Shown here: piece by piece, positions 1-9,977 of the stretch
How the letters are laid out: each line of letters opens with the position of its first letter
Numbering within the stretch: the stretch's first letter is position 1
Position numbers and translations under genes: made by a program
The notes under the pieces: generated by a model
Databases searched by the model: none
The model's input: the letters and a program-made list of their open reading frames with translations, nothing else
Told to the model about the DNA's origin: nothing
Origin: JALYXI01 sp963716685
Lineage (GTDB): Bacteria; Acidobacteriota; Terriglobia; Bryobacterales; Bryobacteraceae
Assembly: GCA_963716685.1 (NCBI GenBank)
Contig: CAVQTR010000003.1
Span: 3,038,001-3,102,000, forward strand
DNA length: 64,000 bases
Reading direction: 5' to 3'

Positions 1-84
1 TATGCGTTCGCTCGCCAGCGCGACTGGATGTACGCCGGCATCAGCGCGATTGTGCTCGGGTTGCTGATCTACGCGAACAGATGA
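1..84 (+). CDS. C-terminal end of a membrane protein (partial)
   Basis: The reading frame is open from the first base and ends at TGA 82-84, giving 27 residues. They contain a short charged stretch (RQRDW) followed by a hydrophobic segment of about 16 residues (AGISAIVLGLLIYA) and the end NR. This looks like the last transmembrane helix of an inner-membrane protein whose body lies outside the window. The stop is directly followed by the stop of the convergent amidohydrolase gene at 85. The family cannot be named from this fragment. Confidence 0.55.
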   Translation, partial: YAFARQRDWMYAGISAIVLGLLIYANR

Positions 85-1482
85 TCAGCGGCGCACCCCG
101 CGCCCGGGGGTGACGGACTGCAGCTGGTTCTTCGCGACCACGACAACGCCGTTCACCACCACATACGGAATGCCGGTGGAATACTGCGCGGGATTGTCAT
201 AAGTCGCGACGTCCTTCACGGTCGCGGGATCGAAGACGGTAAGGTCGGCATCGGCGCCGACTTTGATTCTGCCTTTCTGTGGCAGATTGAGGCGCTGCGC
301 GGGAAGCAGACTCATCTTGCGGATGGCGGTGGTCAGGTCAAGCACTTTCTCCTCGCGCACATATTTTCCGAGAACGCGCGCAAAGCAGCCGGCGCCGCGC
401 GGATGTCCCTTGCCGTTATCGATCCAGCCATCGCTCGCCACCATCACGTCCGGGTTCGCCATCACCAGGCGCACAATCTCCTCGGGGATATGGTGCAGAA
501 TCACGTCGCCGCCCTGCTTGCGATAGCGCGTGAAAGTTTCGGCGGTCAGCCGCTCGCCGGTTGCCACCCACTGCAGATCATGGAAGCCAATGCCCAGACG
601 CTCCTGCCAGCCTGGATCGAAGATGGCGGTTTCGAGACGCGTCATGCCGGCGGTATAGGAATACGCCTCGGTGGTCACATCGATGCCATGCTTATGCGCG
701 CCGAAGATCATCTCGAGACAGAGCGGTGTCTGGCGAAAACCCATGCTGGGAATGTGGACGACGTGCAGGGACGAGCCAGTGGCCGCCGCGTCAGCCAACA
801 CTTCCTGGAGCGCGCCGATGACGCCGGGTTCCACGGGACCCGCGTCGCGCATGTGAACATAAACCGGGACGTGATAGTTCGCGGCAACGCCGAAGACTTC
901 AAGAATCTCCGGACGCGTTGTGGCGGGCATGTAGGCAATGCCCATGCCCACGCCGAGCGCGCCCTCATCCAGACCCTTGCGTATCAGCGCGAGGATTTCG
1001 CGTTTCTGCTCCGTGGTGGCTTTGAGCGTGACGGCATTGTCTCGGGGCAGGAAGGTGCCGGAATCGTGCATCACGGCCATGCGCGCGGGGATGTGGCCGG
1101 AAGTGGCGCCGAAGTTGACGATCGCCTTCCCTTCCCGCGCGGCATACCAGGGCGCCACCGGGTTGACGCCCACCTCCATTTCGAGCGCGGTGGTGACGCC
1201 GTCGCGCGCTTTGTACCGATAGTTCTCCGGCGTCTGACCGTGCGAGTGCAGGTCGATGAAGCCTGGAGAAACCACGAGGCCCGCGGCATCGATAACGACT
1301 CGCCCTTCGAGCGGCGATTCCGAGATAGCGGCGATTTTGCCGCCCTGCACGGCGACCGTGCGGCGGGCGTCGAGGCGCGATTCCGGATCAATGACCCGGC
1401 CGTTGCGGATGACGAGGTCGTAGGTCTGCGCGTGCAGCATGCCGAGGGCGGCGCTACACAGTAGTAACTTGCAGTTTCTCAA
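85..1482 (-). CDS. Exported amidohydrolase, D-aminoacylase-like
   Basis: A metal-dependent amidohydrolase of about 465 residues that probably removes an acyl or carbamoyl-type group from an N-substituted amino acid or dipeptide. The metal-binding HxH is visible as DLHSH near residues 77-81. Further candidate ligands are His in HVVHIPSMG and in ILHHIPEE, and Asp in VMVASDGW. The C-terminus has the usual beta-sandwich return (GRIKVGADADLTVFDP). I chose the TTG at 1482-1480 because it gives a clean signal peptide (RNCKLLLCSAALGMLHAQ) and lies inside the end of fabD, a 29-bp overlap; a start further upstream would only read antisense-like sequence. It is the third gene of a minus-strand run with the MFS and fabD genes. 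N-acyl-D-amino-acid deacylase is the nearest named family; the true substrate is unknown. Confidence 0.8.
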   Translation of the reverse strand: MRNCKLLLCSAALGMLHAQTYDLVIRNGRVIDPESRLDARRTVAVQGGKIAAISESPLEGRVVIDAAGLVVSPGFIDLHSHGQTPENYRYKARDGVTTALEMEVGVNPVAPWYAAREGKAIVNFGATSGHIPARMAVMHDSGTFLPRDNAVTLKATTEQKREILALIRKGLDEGALGVGMGIAYMPATTRPEILEVFGVAANYHVPVYVHMRDAGPVEPGVIGALQEVLADAAATGSSLHVVHIPSMGFRQTPLCLEMIFGAHKHGIDVTTEAYSYTAGMTRLETAIFDPGWQERLGIGFHDLQWVATGERLTAETFTRYRKQGGDVILHHIPEEIVRLVMANPDVMVASDGWIDNGKGHPRGAGCFARVLGKYVREEKVLDLTTAIRKMSLLPAQRLNLPQKGRIKVGADADLTVFDPATVKDVATYDNPAQYSTGIPYVVVNGVVVVAKNQLQSVTPGRGVRR

Positions 1483-2386
1483 GCTGGGCCGCCTCTCCGA
1501 ATAACTCGCACGATGCACCGGGAACGATGTTGCGCAGCAGGCCGGCGAGGACCTTGCCGGGTCCCACTTCGATGAAGCGGCCGACTCCGCGCGCGTGCAG
1601 CAGGCGCATGGATTCGGTCCAGCGGACAGGATTCGGAACCTGTTCGTAAAGGCCGCGCCTTGCTTCTTCTGCGGAGCGAATCTCACGCGCCTGCCAGTTG
1701 TTGATCAGGGGAACTCTCAGATCGGCGAAGTAGGTTGCTTCGAGATCGGTTTCGAGGCGCTCCTGCGCGGGCTGCATGAGCGCACAGTGAAACGGGGCGC
1801 TGACGGCGAGCGGCGCGGCTTTGCGGGCCCCGGCGGCTTTCGCCAGTTCCATCGCGCGCGCCACCGCGCCGGCATGCCCGGCGATCACCACCTGATCCGG
1901 CGAGTTCAGATTCGCGGCGCTTACCACCTCTCCCTGCGCGGCTTCGCGCAGGACGCCGTTGAGCGCGCCTTCGGGTAGTTTCAACAGCGCCGCCATCGCG
2001 CCCACTCCGGGCGGAACAGCAGCCTGCATGTAACGGCCGCGATTCCGCACCAGCTTCACGGCATCCGTGAACTGCAGCGAGCCCGCGGCCACCAGCGCCG
2101 AATACTCGCCCAGGCTGTGGCCGGCGACATACGCGGGCTGGATGCCATTCGCGGCGAGCACGGCGGCGGCGGCACAGGAAACGGTAAGGAGCGCGGGCTG
2201 CGTGTGCTCGGTGAGCTTCAGCATATCGTCGGGGCCTTCGAAACAGAGACGGGAGATTGAGTAATCCAGCGCTTCATCGGCCTCTTCGAAGATGCGCCGC
2301 GCTTCCGGGAACGTGTCCGCAAGCGACTTGCCCATGCCGGGCGACTGAGATCCCTGTCCGGGGAACAGGAACGCGAGTTTATCCAT
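1454..2386 (-). CDS. fabD: Malonyl-CoA:ACP transacylase
   Basis: FabD transfers the malonyl group from malonyl-CoA to acyl carrier protein in the cytoplasm, supplying the extender unit for fatty acid synthesis. The protein has 310 residues, matching the family length. It starts with FLFPGQGSQ, carries the nucleophile elbow GHSLGEYSA near residue 90, and has the catalytic His in SAPFHCALM near residue 200. Gln of GQGSQ and Arg in the VRNRGRYMQ segment complete the usual active-site set. The ATG at 2386 overlaps the end of the MFS gene by 8 bases, indicating co-translation. No other fatty-acid synthesis gene of the fab cluster (fabH, fabG, acpP, fabF) is adjacent, so the gene sits apart from the usual fab operon. 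Confident call. Confidence 0.96.
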   Translation of the reverse strand: MDKLAFLFPGQGSQSPGMGKSLADTFPEARRIFEEADEALDYSISRLCFEGPDDMLKLTEHTQPALLTVSCAAAAVLAANGIQPAYVAGHSLGEYSALVAAGSLQFTDAVKLVRNRGRYMQAAVPPGVGAMAALLKLPEGALNGVLREAAQGEVVSAANLNSPDQVVIAGHAGAVARAMELAKAAGARKAAPLAVSAPFHCALMQPAQERLETDLEATYFADLRVPLINNWQAREIRSAEEARRGLYEQVPNPVRWTESMRLLHARGVGRFIEVGPGKVLAGLLRNIVPGASCELFGEAAQLEKLQVTTV

Positions 2387-3557
2387 CGGCTTCCATCTTA
2401 CTTCCGTATACATGGACCGCAAGCGCCATGGCGGAGAGCAGGAACCCCGCGGCGCACACACTTGGCCACCGCGCAATGCGCCAGCCCGCAGCGCCGAGCG
2501 CCGAACCCAGCGCGCCACCCGCGAAATAAGACACCATGTACACCGTGTTCAGGCGGCTGCGCGCTTCGGGGATCAGGCCATAGATCCGGGTCTGATTGGA
2601 GACGTGACCGGCCTGCACGCCGAGATCGAGCAGCGTCACTCCGGCGATGAGTCCCCAGAGGTGCTGGCCGGTCAGCGCGAAGACCACATACGCCAGCAGC
2701 GTGACCAGGATGCCGCCGCCGACGGTGAAGCGCGGACCGCGGCGATCCGCCAGTCGTCCGGCGAGCGAGGCCGCGAGCGCGCCTGCCACGCCGATCAATC
2801 CGAACAGACCGGCCATGCGGCCGCCGTAATGGTAAGGCGGCGTGACGAGCACAAAGATCAGCGTGGCCCAGAAGACGCTGAACGCGCCGAAGAGCATGGC
2901 GCCGATCAGCGACGCTTCGCGCAGCAGCGGCTGCTGACGCACCAGCATCCACATGCTCCGCAACAGCTGCGGGTAGCGCATGGTCTCCGCCGGCGGGCTG
3001 GGAGGAAGCGCGGCGCGCAGCGCGGCCGCGAGCGCCAGCATCAGCACTGAGGCGGCCCAGTAGACCGTGCGCCATCCCCAGGCCGCGCCGGCAAAGCCGC
3101 TGGCGGTGCGCGCCAGCAGAATGCCGATCAGCAGCCCGCTGAGCACCGTGCCGATCACCTTGCCGCGTTCTTCGGCCCCGGAGATCTGCGCAGCGAAGGG
3201 AAGGATCAGGTGCGGCGTGATGGAGGTGAGCCCCAGCAGCAGGCTGGCAGCGGAGAGCAGGAACAGCGTGGGCGCGAGCGCGGTGAACACAGCAGCGGCG
3301 GCCGTCGCGAGGCACACGCCGGTGATCAGGCGGCGCCTCTCGAACATATCGCCCAGCGGTACGAACAGGAACATTCCTATGCCCGCGCCAATCTGCGTGA
3401 ATGCCGGAACGTATCCGCTGTCACCATGCAGCGTGCGCGACATCAGCTCAAGCAGCGGCTGGTTGTAATAGATGTTGGCGACGCTGACGCCGCAGGCCAT
3501 AGCCATCAGCCATACCAGCGCTCGCGGCGCCTGTGTGGCTCGCGTTGTTGCGTACAA
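2379..3557 (-). CDS. MFS transporter (drug/sugar efflux type)
   Basis: An inner-membrane major facilitator protein with about 12 hydrophobic segments. The first reads LMAMACGVSVANIYYNQPLL, which is typical of the AraJ/YgaY-like efflux branch. The cytoplasmic loop between helices 2 and 3 carries the MFS motif-A-like stretch PLGDMFERRRLI, and the equivalent in the second half is AGRLADRRGPRFTVG. The frame is open to an ATG at 3611, but that start would overlap the divergent aldo/keto reductase start, so the TTG at 3557 is preferred. The start remains uncertain. The stop overlaps fabD by 8 bases. The substrate cannot be inferred; pairing with fabD and an amidohydrolase suggests only co-expression. 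Confidence 0.85.
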   Translation of the reverse strand: MYATTRATQAPRALVWLMAMACGVSVANIYYNQPLLELMSRTLHGDSGYVPAFTQIGAGIGMFLFVPLGDMFERRRLITGVCLATAAAAVFTALAPTLFLLSAASLLLGLTSITPHLILPFAAQISGAEERGKVIGTVLSGLLIGILLARTASGFAGAAWGWRTVYWAASVLMLALAAALRAALPPSPPAETMRYPQLLRSMWMLVRQQPLLREASLIGAMLFGAFSVFWATLIFVLVTPPYHYGGRMAGLFGLIGVAGALAASLAGRLADRRGPRFTVGGGILVTLLAYVVFALTGQHLWGLIAGVTLLDLGVQAGHVSNQTRIYGLIPEARSRLNTVYMVSYFAGGALGSALGAAGWRIARWPSVCAAGFLLSAMALAVHVYGSKMEADG

Positions 3558-3609
3558 TCTAACCCGAGTGTAACCGACCTGTTGGACGTCGATAGTGTAC
3601 AAAGGGGAC

Positions 3610-4647
<1,038 letters not shown>

Positions 4648-4670
4648 AAAGCTTCGCCCGGTAAGTGGAA

Positions 4671-5894
4671 TTAGTGAATCGTCTTGGTCTTACGATTCAT
4701 GTAATCCATCAATAAATACTTACCCAGGTTGTAAGGCGTGGTGAAGTAAGCCTTGCCGCGGCAGATCTCGGTTACCTTCTGGACAAAGCTGACCAGGCCG
4801 TAATCGCTCGCCAGCATAAAGGTATTAATCAGGATGCCCTGCTTCTTGCAGCGGTTGACCTCTTCGAGCGTCTTACTGATCACCAGCGGATCAAGCCCGA
4901 AGGCATTGCGGTAAATGCGCCCGTCTTCGAGAGTTAGCGCCGACGGCTTGCCATCGGTGATCATCACGATCTGCCGCATATCCTTGCGCTCGCGCGCCAG
5001 CAGCTTTTGTGCCAGCAGCAGGCCATCGCGCGTGTTGGTGTAATACGGACCCACCTGCGCGCGCGCCAGCTGACTGATATCCAGCTCTTCCGCCGAATCG
5101 TGAAAGAGCACGCACTTCAGCGAATCGCCCGGATACTGAGTCTTTATCAGATGCGTCAGCGCCATGGCCACTTTCTTCGCCGGCGTGAAACGATCTTCGC
5201 CGTAAAGGATCATGCTGTGGCTGCAATCGAGCATCAGCACGGTGGCGCAGCTGCTTTGGTACTCGCACTGATGGACATGAAGATCGGAGTACTCCAGATT
5301 GAGCGGCACGGCCGCGCCTTCGCGGCGGATGGCGGAGAACAGCGTCTCGCTCATGTCCAGGTTCAGCGTGTCTCCGAACTCATACTGCCTTGAGGAGCCG
5401 GAGGTTTCGACGCCCGTCGAGAGATCGCGCGTATCATGGCGGCCGAAACTGGATTTGCCGAGCGAGCCCAGCAGATCCTTCAGCGTTTTAAAGCCCAGAA
5501 AATCGAGGGACTTATCGGTGACCTGAAACTTTACCTTGCCGTCGGGTCCATTGCCGGTGCCGCCTTCGCGCGGGTCGCCCGTGGTGATGCTGCCATCTTC
5601 CAGCAGCTTCTCCACCAGCTGATCGATCAGCTTCTCCATCTGCTCCGGAGACATGGCCTCCAGGCGTTCCATCAGCTCCTCGCGCCGCTCCTCGGGGAAC
5701 AGACGACCTTCACGCAAAGCCTGTTCGATAGCCTCGCGCAGCTCCTCCATGGTCTGCGACTTCCATTCGGAAGAGGGATTGTACGGGTCGTTGAAGCCGC
5801 TCTGCAGCAGGAAGTCCGACAGCGCCTGCAGCAGATCCTGCGCGTCGATTCCCAAATCCTCGCCGGTGTACTTCGAGTATTTGATCCACTTCAT
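4671..5894 (-). CDS. VWA-domain protein, partner of MoxR ATPase
   Basis: A cytoplasmic protein of 407 residues. The N-terminal half is acidic and helical (repeated Glu/Leu/Arg segments up to about residue 110). The C-terminal half is a von Willebrand factor A domain with a complete MIDAS motif: DCSHSM near residues 224-229, a Thr in the loop before TNTRDG, and ITDGKPSAL further on. Proteins of this architecture act with a MoxR/magnesium-chelatase-like AAA+ ATPase, using metal-dependent binding to recruit a client. It lies 18 bp downstream of that ATPase gene on the same strand. The client or pathway is not known for this pair, and no pigment-synthesis gene is nearby, so a chlorophyll-type chelatase role is not supported. 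Confidence 0.88.
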   Translation of the reverse strand: MKWIKYSKYTGEDLGIDAQDLLQALSDFLLQSGFNDPYNPSSEWKSQTMEELREAIEQALREGRLFPEERREELMERLEAMSPEQMEKLIDQLVEKLLEDGSITTGDPREGGTGNGPDGKVKFQVTDKSLDFLGFKTLKDLLGSLGKSSFGRHDTRDLSTGVETSGSSRQYEFGDTLNLDMSETLFSAIRREGAAVPLNLEYSDLHVHQCEYQSSCATVLMLDCSHSMILYGEDRFTPAKKVAMALTHLIKTQYPGDSLKCVLFHDSAEELDISQLARAQVGPYYTNTRDGLLLAQKLLARERKDMRQIVMITDGKPSALTLEDGRIYRNAFGLDPLVISKTLEEVNRCKKQGILINTFMLASDYGLVSFVQKVTEICRGKAYFTTPYNLGKYLLMDYMNRKTKTIH

Positions 5895-5912
5895 ATCGGG
5901 TACCCCGCCCGC

Positions 5913-7437
5913 TTAGTTATACTTGCGCCGCTGCCGTTCCCGCGGAGGAAATTCGTCATCTTCCTCGCGCCGCTCGCGTGGTTCCTTGCTTTCGCGCGGC
6001 TTGCGGGCTTCTGAAGCAAAACCCCGCTCTTCGCTGCGGCTGATGCGGCGATGGGCATAGAGACCTTCCAGAATGAACTCCGCCGCGGAAGCACGCACTC
6101 CGTCCGGCTCGCTCGCACCCAGACCCAGCGCGCGCAGCTTCTCCATCAGGCCCTGGATGGGCGTCAACTGCTCCACCATCTGCTCGGAGGTCACCGATTC
6201 ATCCAGCTTCAACGTGCCGCCAATATCGAACCACTGCACAATCGGCGAGACATTCACGCCCTCGTAATACTTGTTGTAAATGGCGCCCACGGCCTGGCGG
6301 ATCAGTTCGCGTCCTACCGTGTCGCCGCCCTTCAGCTCGCCCTCATACTCCAGCTCCAGCTTGCCGGTGATGGAAGGCATCGCTGCATAGATATCGAGAA
6401 CGCGCGGCACAGCCACGCTCTCGCCATTGCGCAGCGCGCGCCGCTCCGCATTCGACAGCACGTTCTCCATCACAGAGATGGGCAGCCGCTGCGATACACC
6501 GGAGCGCTTATCCACGCGCTTGTCCTCGCGCGCCGAAAACGCCAGCTGTTCCACAATTTCGCGAAATGTACGCCGGCACGCGCACTTCAAAGCCCGACTC
6601 GCGGTCCATCCACGCTTCCTGGCGCGTGATCTCAAGACCCTGTTCGAGCGCCGACGGATAATGCGTGCGGATTTCGCTGCCGATACGATCCTTGAGCGGC
6701 GTGATGATCTTGCCGCGGGCCGTGTAGTCTTCGGGATTAGCCGTAAACACCAGCATCACATCAAGCGGCAGGCGCACCGGATAGCCTTTGATCTGGATAT
6801 CGCCTTCCTGCATGATGTTGAACAGACCCACCTGAATCTTGCCGGCCAGATCGGGCAGCTCGTTCACCGCGAAGATGCCGCGGTTCGCGCGAGGCAGCAG
6901 CCCGTAGTGCACAGTCAGCTCATCGGAAATATCCTGTCCGCGGCGCGCGGCCTTGATCGGATCGATGTCGCCGATCATGTCCGCGATTGTGACGTCGGGA
7001 GTCGCCAGCTTCTCCACATAGCGCTGCTCGGGAGTCAGCCACGCGATCGGCGTATCGTCGCCATGCTGCGCGATCAGGTCGCGCGCCTGCCGCGTAATCG
7101 GCTGGAACGGATCGTCGTGAATTTCCGAGCCCGCCACGTACGGAATGGCCGGATCGAGCAGTGTGGTCAGCATCCGGATCAGGCGCGTTTTGGCCTGCCC
7201 GCGCAATCCCAGAAGGATGAAGTTATGTTTGGACAGCACCGCGTTTACCACCTGCGGCACTACCGTGTCTTCATATCCCACGATTCCGGGGAACAGCGTT
7301 TCTTTTTTCTGCAGCTTACAAATCAGATTGGCGCGCAGCTCGTCTTTCACGCTGCGTCCGGCCGTGCGGGCATCCGCAAAACGGCTGGCGCGTAGTTCAC
7401 CCAGGGTGCGGGGCAATTCCGAAAGTTGTTCTTTCAT
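5913..7437 (-). CDS. MoxR/Mg-chelatase-like AAA+ ATPase (frameshifted)
   Basis: An AAA+ ATPase of 507 residues once one frameshift is repaired. Near the N-terminus the Walker A region reads LLGLRGQAKTRLIR. The Walker B region is GIFAVNELPDLAG, with Asn in place of the usual Asp, and sensor 1 is VFTANPEDYTARG. These variants match the branch of MoxR proteins that pairs with VWA partners. The frame breaks at 6564-6566: removing one T (minus strand) restores VPAYIREIVEQ and joins the two halves in frame. The C-terminal 60 residues are charged (Arg/Glu/Lys runs). The downstream VWA gene is its likely partner. The single extra base is more likely a consensus error than real decay, since both halves keep full conservation. 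Confidence 0.82.
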
Positions 7438-7487
7438 GAGTTTTCCGGGAATTTGCTTTTTAATTCTAACAGTGGAGATGTCCGTCT

Positions 7488-8093
7488 TTATTGTGTTGCG
7501 TTAAATTCGTACGTATCGTTCGCCGTGCGCACCATCAGGTGTCCACCGGCCAGCAGCTTCGGTTCCATGGGGAAGAAAATCGCGCCGTCGGTGGAGTCTC
7601 CCGGCGCCAGACGCGTGGCCACAAACGCCAGCGCCGAAGCCGCGGCCGCCGCCTTGAACTTCGCCGCTACGCCTTCCGCCATCGCGCCGCGCCGCCGCTG
7701 TTCATAGCCATTCGTGGAGCGCATATTCGGAATTCCATACAGATTGTTCTCGTAGGCGAGCACTAACTTCTGGACGTCGCCCAGATTTCCGCGTTCCAGC
7801 ATCTGTTTCACCACGATGTCGGCGGAGGCGGCGCGCACTGTTTCGCCGTCGGCGCGCACATACGAAAAATCCTCCGGCCGAATGTTCGCATAGATCTGCG
7901 ATCCGTTCGAAACGGTCACCTGAATCATGGTGTATTCGTGGACATGCGCGCGCGTGGTGGCGAACATAACGGTGACGCCCTGACGTGTCAGCGTCTGGTG
8001 CTTCACCCCGTCCTTCTCGTACTCGATCACCTGGCCCCACGCCGCGCCGGCCGCTGCCAGCAGCAGGACGCGCATCAGCGAGGGCGAGAGCAT
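7488..8093 (-). CDS. Exported protein of unknown function
   Basis: A protein of 201 residues beginning with a signal peptide (hydrophobic core VLLLAAAGAAWG, cleavage probably after WGQ). The mature part reads like a small beta domain: VTVMFATTRAHVHEYTMIQVTVSNGS followed by DFSYVRADG, resembling acidobacterial exported proteins with a fibronectin-like or DUF-type fold. An Ala-rich stretch (AAKFKAAAAASALAFVA) near residues 150-165 may be an amphipathic helix. A second possible start is the Met at codon 7. The gene is about 50 bp upstream of the MoxR ATPase on the same strand. I do not recognise a named family. Confidence 0.7.
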   Translation of the reverse strand: MLSPSLMRVLLLAAAGAAWGQVIEYEKDGVKHQTLTRQGVTVMFATTRAHVHEYTMIQVTVSNGSQIYANIRPEDFSYVRADGETVRAASADIVVKQMLERGNLGDVQKLVLAYENNLYGIPNMRSTNGYEQRRRGAMAEGVAAKFKAAAAASALAFVATRLAPGDSTDGAIFFPMEPKLLAGGHLMVRTANDTYEFNATQ

Positions 8094-8141
8094 ATAGTCA
8101 TCTTACGCGACACGCCCAGGCGCCGCGCATCACGATGGCCG

Positions 8142-8975
8142 CTACGGCGTCGCCGTGTTTTTTTGCCTGTGCCGCTGGTAGGCGCGCTTGATATCCGGCC
8201 AGAATTCCTTGCCCAGCTGGCCGGCCATGTCGGTCAAAATGTACGTGGCCGCCTGCGTGGCCGCATCGCCAACAGTGCGTTCGTGGGGGTGATACGTGAT
8301 GGAAACCGCCGCGGCCAGACTGTTTCCGACGAATTCATTCGCATTGAACGAAATGCCGCCCGAATCGTTACGGCACACGAAGATGCGATCCACGGCATAA
8401 AGGAAGCGGCTCTTGACCGAACCCTGGCCCTTGCGGAAGTAACGCGGATCCAGATGGAAAAGCGCCGGGACGATAGCCTCAGGAAAATAATTTCCCACCA
8501 CCTGGTCGACATAGCTCAGGCTGTAGCGGTGGGCAAAGCCCTTCACGCCCTGGCCGTACTCACGGTTCTGGTCACCCTCCAGCTGGGAAAGACCGGCAAA
8601 GAACGCCGTGGTCAGCAACACCGGATAATCGAAGGAGTCTTTCGTGGCAATGGTGAACTTCTGTTTGGTGGTGATGGGTTGAAACGGAACGGAGCTTTCG
8701 GCGGTGCGGTAATTCGGCAGCACACCAAAAACGCGTTTATCCTCGGCGGGCTGTCCCGGTCCGGATTCCGTCTTGCCTTCGGGAACCGGCGGCTCCGTCT
8801 GCGGGGCGGGAGTGGCTGGCGCGGCTGGTTGCGGCGTCTGCGCCACGGCGTGCACACCGCAGCCGGCGATCAACAGAAGTGCGGCCGCTTTCAGACGCAG
8901 CGTCGGTTTTTGAAATCGAATGTGAGTTCCCACCTTAAGCAGTATCCGATGTCTCGAAGATACATCGGGTTTCAT
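8142..8975 (-). CDS. Conserved exported protein of unknown function
   Basis: The ATG at 8975 gives 277 residues. The N-terminus holds an export signal (LKAAALLLIAGCGVHAVAQ), then a Pro/Ala linker, then a conserved domain with FGVLPNYRTAESSVPF, LFHLDPRYFRKGQGS, FNANEFVGNSLAAA and KEFWPDIKR. Proteins with these signatures are widespread in Acidobacteria and some Proteobacteria; no function is known to me. The ATG overlaps the extended stop of the DedA-rhodanese gene as ATGA, implying translational coupling. A GTG at 8933 would give a tighter signal peptide, so the start is not settled. Confidence 0.72.
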   Translation of the reverse strand: MKPDVSSRHRILLKVGTHIRFQKPTLRLKAAALLLIAGCGVHAVAQTPQPAAPATPAPQTEPPVPEGKTESGPGQPAEDKRVFGVLPNYRTAESSVPFQPITTKQKFTIATKDSFDYPVLLTTAFFAGLSQLEGDQNREYGQGVKGFAHRYSLSYVDQVVGNYFPEAIVPALFHLDPRYFRKGQGSVKSRFLYAVDRIFVCRNDSGGISFNANEFVGNSLAAAVSITYHPHERTVGDAATQAATYILTDMAGQLGKEFWPDIKRAYQRHRQKNTATP

Positions 8976-9934
8976 ACGTTTTGAGGTAGCTTGCCGCTGG
9001 GCACCATCTCCACCGGATATCCGAGTTCGCGCCATGCGTCGAAACCGCCTTCCAGCGGACGCACACGCCTCACCCCATGCTTTCGTAACTGGAGCGCCGC
9101 ACGGGCGCTCGATGCTTCATTTGGTCAGGTGCAATAGAGAACCACATCGCGGTCGAGTGGAATCTCCTTCAGCCTTTGTTCAATCTCCTCATACGCCATG
9201 TGCATCGCGCCAGGCAGCTTCGCCGCCCCGTCCTCACTCCATTCGAGCGCGTTGCGCAGATCCACCACGGTTACCTGATCGCCGCGGTCGAGCATCTGCC
9301 GCAGTTCCACGGGCGCGATGCGGGCAATGCGCAGCTCCCGGTAAAAGCGCCGCCGCTCGATGTATTTCCAGGCAACCCACGCTATCACGAGCGTAATCAG
9401 CAGGCCCAGCAGCCACGAACCCATGCGCGCCGCCTGCGCCGCCAGCAGCTCCAGCTGGTCGTGAAACGCATAGCCGAGGCCCGTATACACACCGGCCCAG
9501 ATCAGCGCGCCCGCGCCATCGGCCAGCGCGAACTTCCAGATCTTCATGCGGAACATACCGGCCAGCGGGGCGGCAGCCGTGCTCAGACCCGGCAGAAACT
9601 TCGAAAACAACAGACCCGGCGCGCCGTAGCGGGAGAACATGTTCTCCGTGCGCCGCACGCACGAATCGGGCTCCAGCGAAATCTTACAAAGCAGTTTCAG
9701 AATGGCCGCGCCGCGGTACACGCCCATCCAGTACCAGACATTGTCGGCAATCAGACACGCGAAAACCGCGAGGGCCAGAGCCGCCGGATAGGAAAATGCG
9801 CCCGATGCCGAGAGTGCTCCAATGGCAAGCAGGACAGGCAATGAGGGCAGCGGGAGACCCATCTGTTCCACAAGAACGGATAAAAACAGGATCAGGTATC
9901 CGTGCTTCAGGACAAAGTCGAGTGTCTCCCTCAT
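8972..9934 (-). CDS. DedA-rhodanese fusion with in-frame TGA (candidate selenoprotein)
   Basis: An inner-membrane protein. Residues 1-190 form a DedA/SNARE-associated domain with FLSVLVEQMGLPLPSLPVL at the start and the family signature FSRYGAPGLLFSKFLPGLST. Residues about 205-320 form a cytoplasmic rhodanese domain (VTVVDLRNALEW, then VVLYCT). The frame meets TGA at 9127-9125 directly after YCT. Relatives of this fusion read YC-x-C-PNEAS at this point, so the TGA replaces a conserved Cys. Translation beyond it continues perfectly (PNEASSARAALQLRKHG, then RPLEGGFDAWRELGYPVE) to a TGA at 8974-8972 that overlaps the next ATG. Total length is 320 codons. A hairpin suited to a SECIS element follows the TGA. 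Alternatives are a read error in one base or a true nonsense mutation, in which case the coding part would end at 9125. Confidence 0.75.
9092..9127 (-). promoter_or_regulatory. Possible bacterial SECIS hairpin after in-frame TGA
   Basis: On the minus strand the TGA occupies 9127-9125. After 14 nt comes GAGCGCC (9110-9104), a five-nt loop CGTGC (9103-9099), and GGCGCTC (9098-9092), a perfect 7-bp stem. The apical loop starts 22 nt from the TGA and has G at its second position. Known bacterial SECIS elements have a short stem immediately downstream of UGA with a G among the first two loop bases and the loop about 16-37 nt away. GC-rich sequence forms chance hairpins easily, so this is support, not proof. 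Confidence 0.45.
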
Positions 9935-9977
9935 CTCCCTCTAGAGTGCCGTAACCGCCTGAACGATTCAATGCGCG

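Noticed and set aside
1454..2386. fabD as part of a polyketide gene cluster
   Set aside because: No ketosynthase, acyl carrier or thioesterase gene is near; the protein matches the housekeeping enzyme in length and motifs.
6508..6640. Programmed ribosomal frameshift in the MoxR gene
   Set aside because: No slippery heptamer or downstream pseudoknot is visible; a single extra base explains it more simply.
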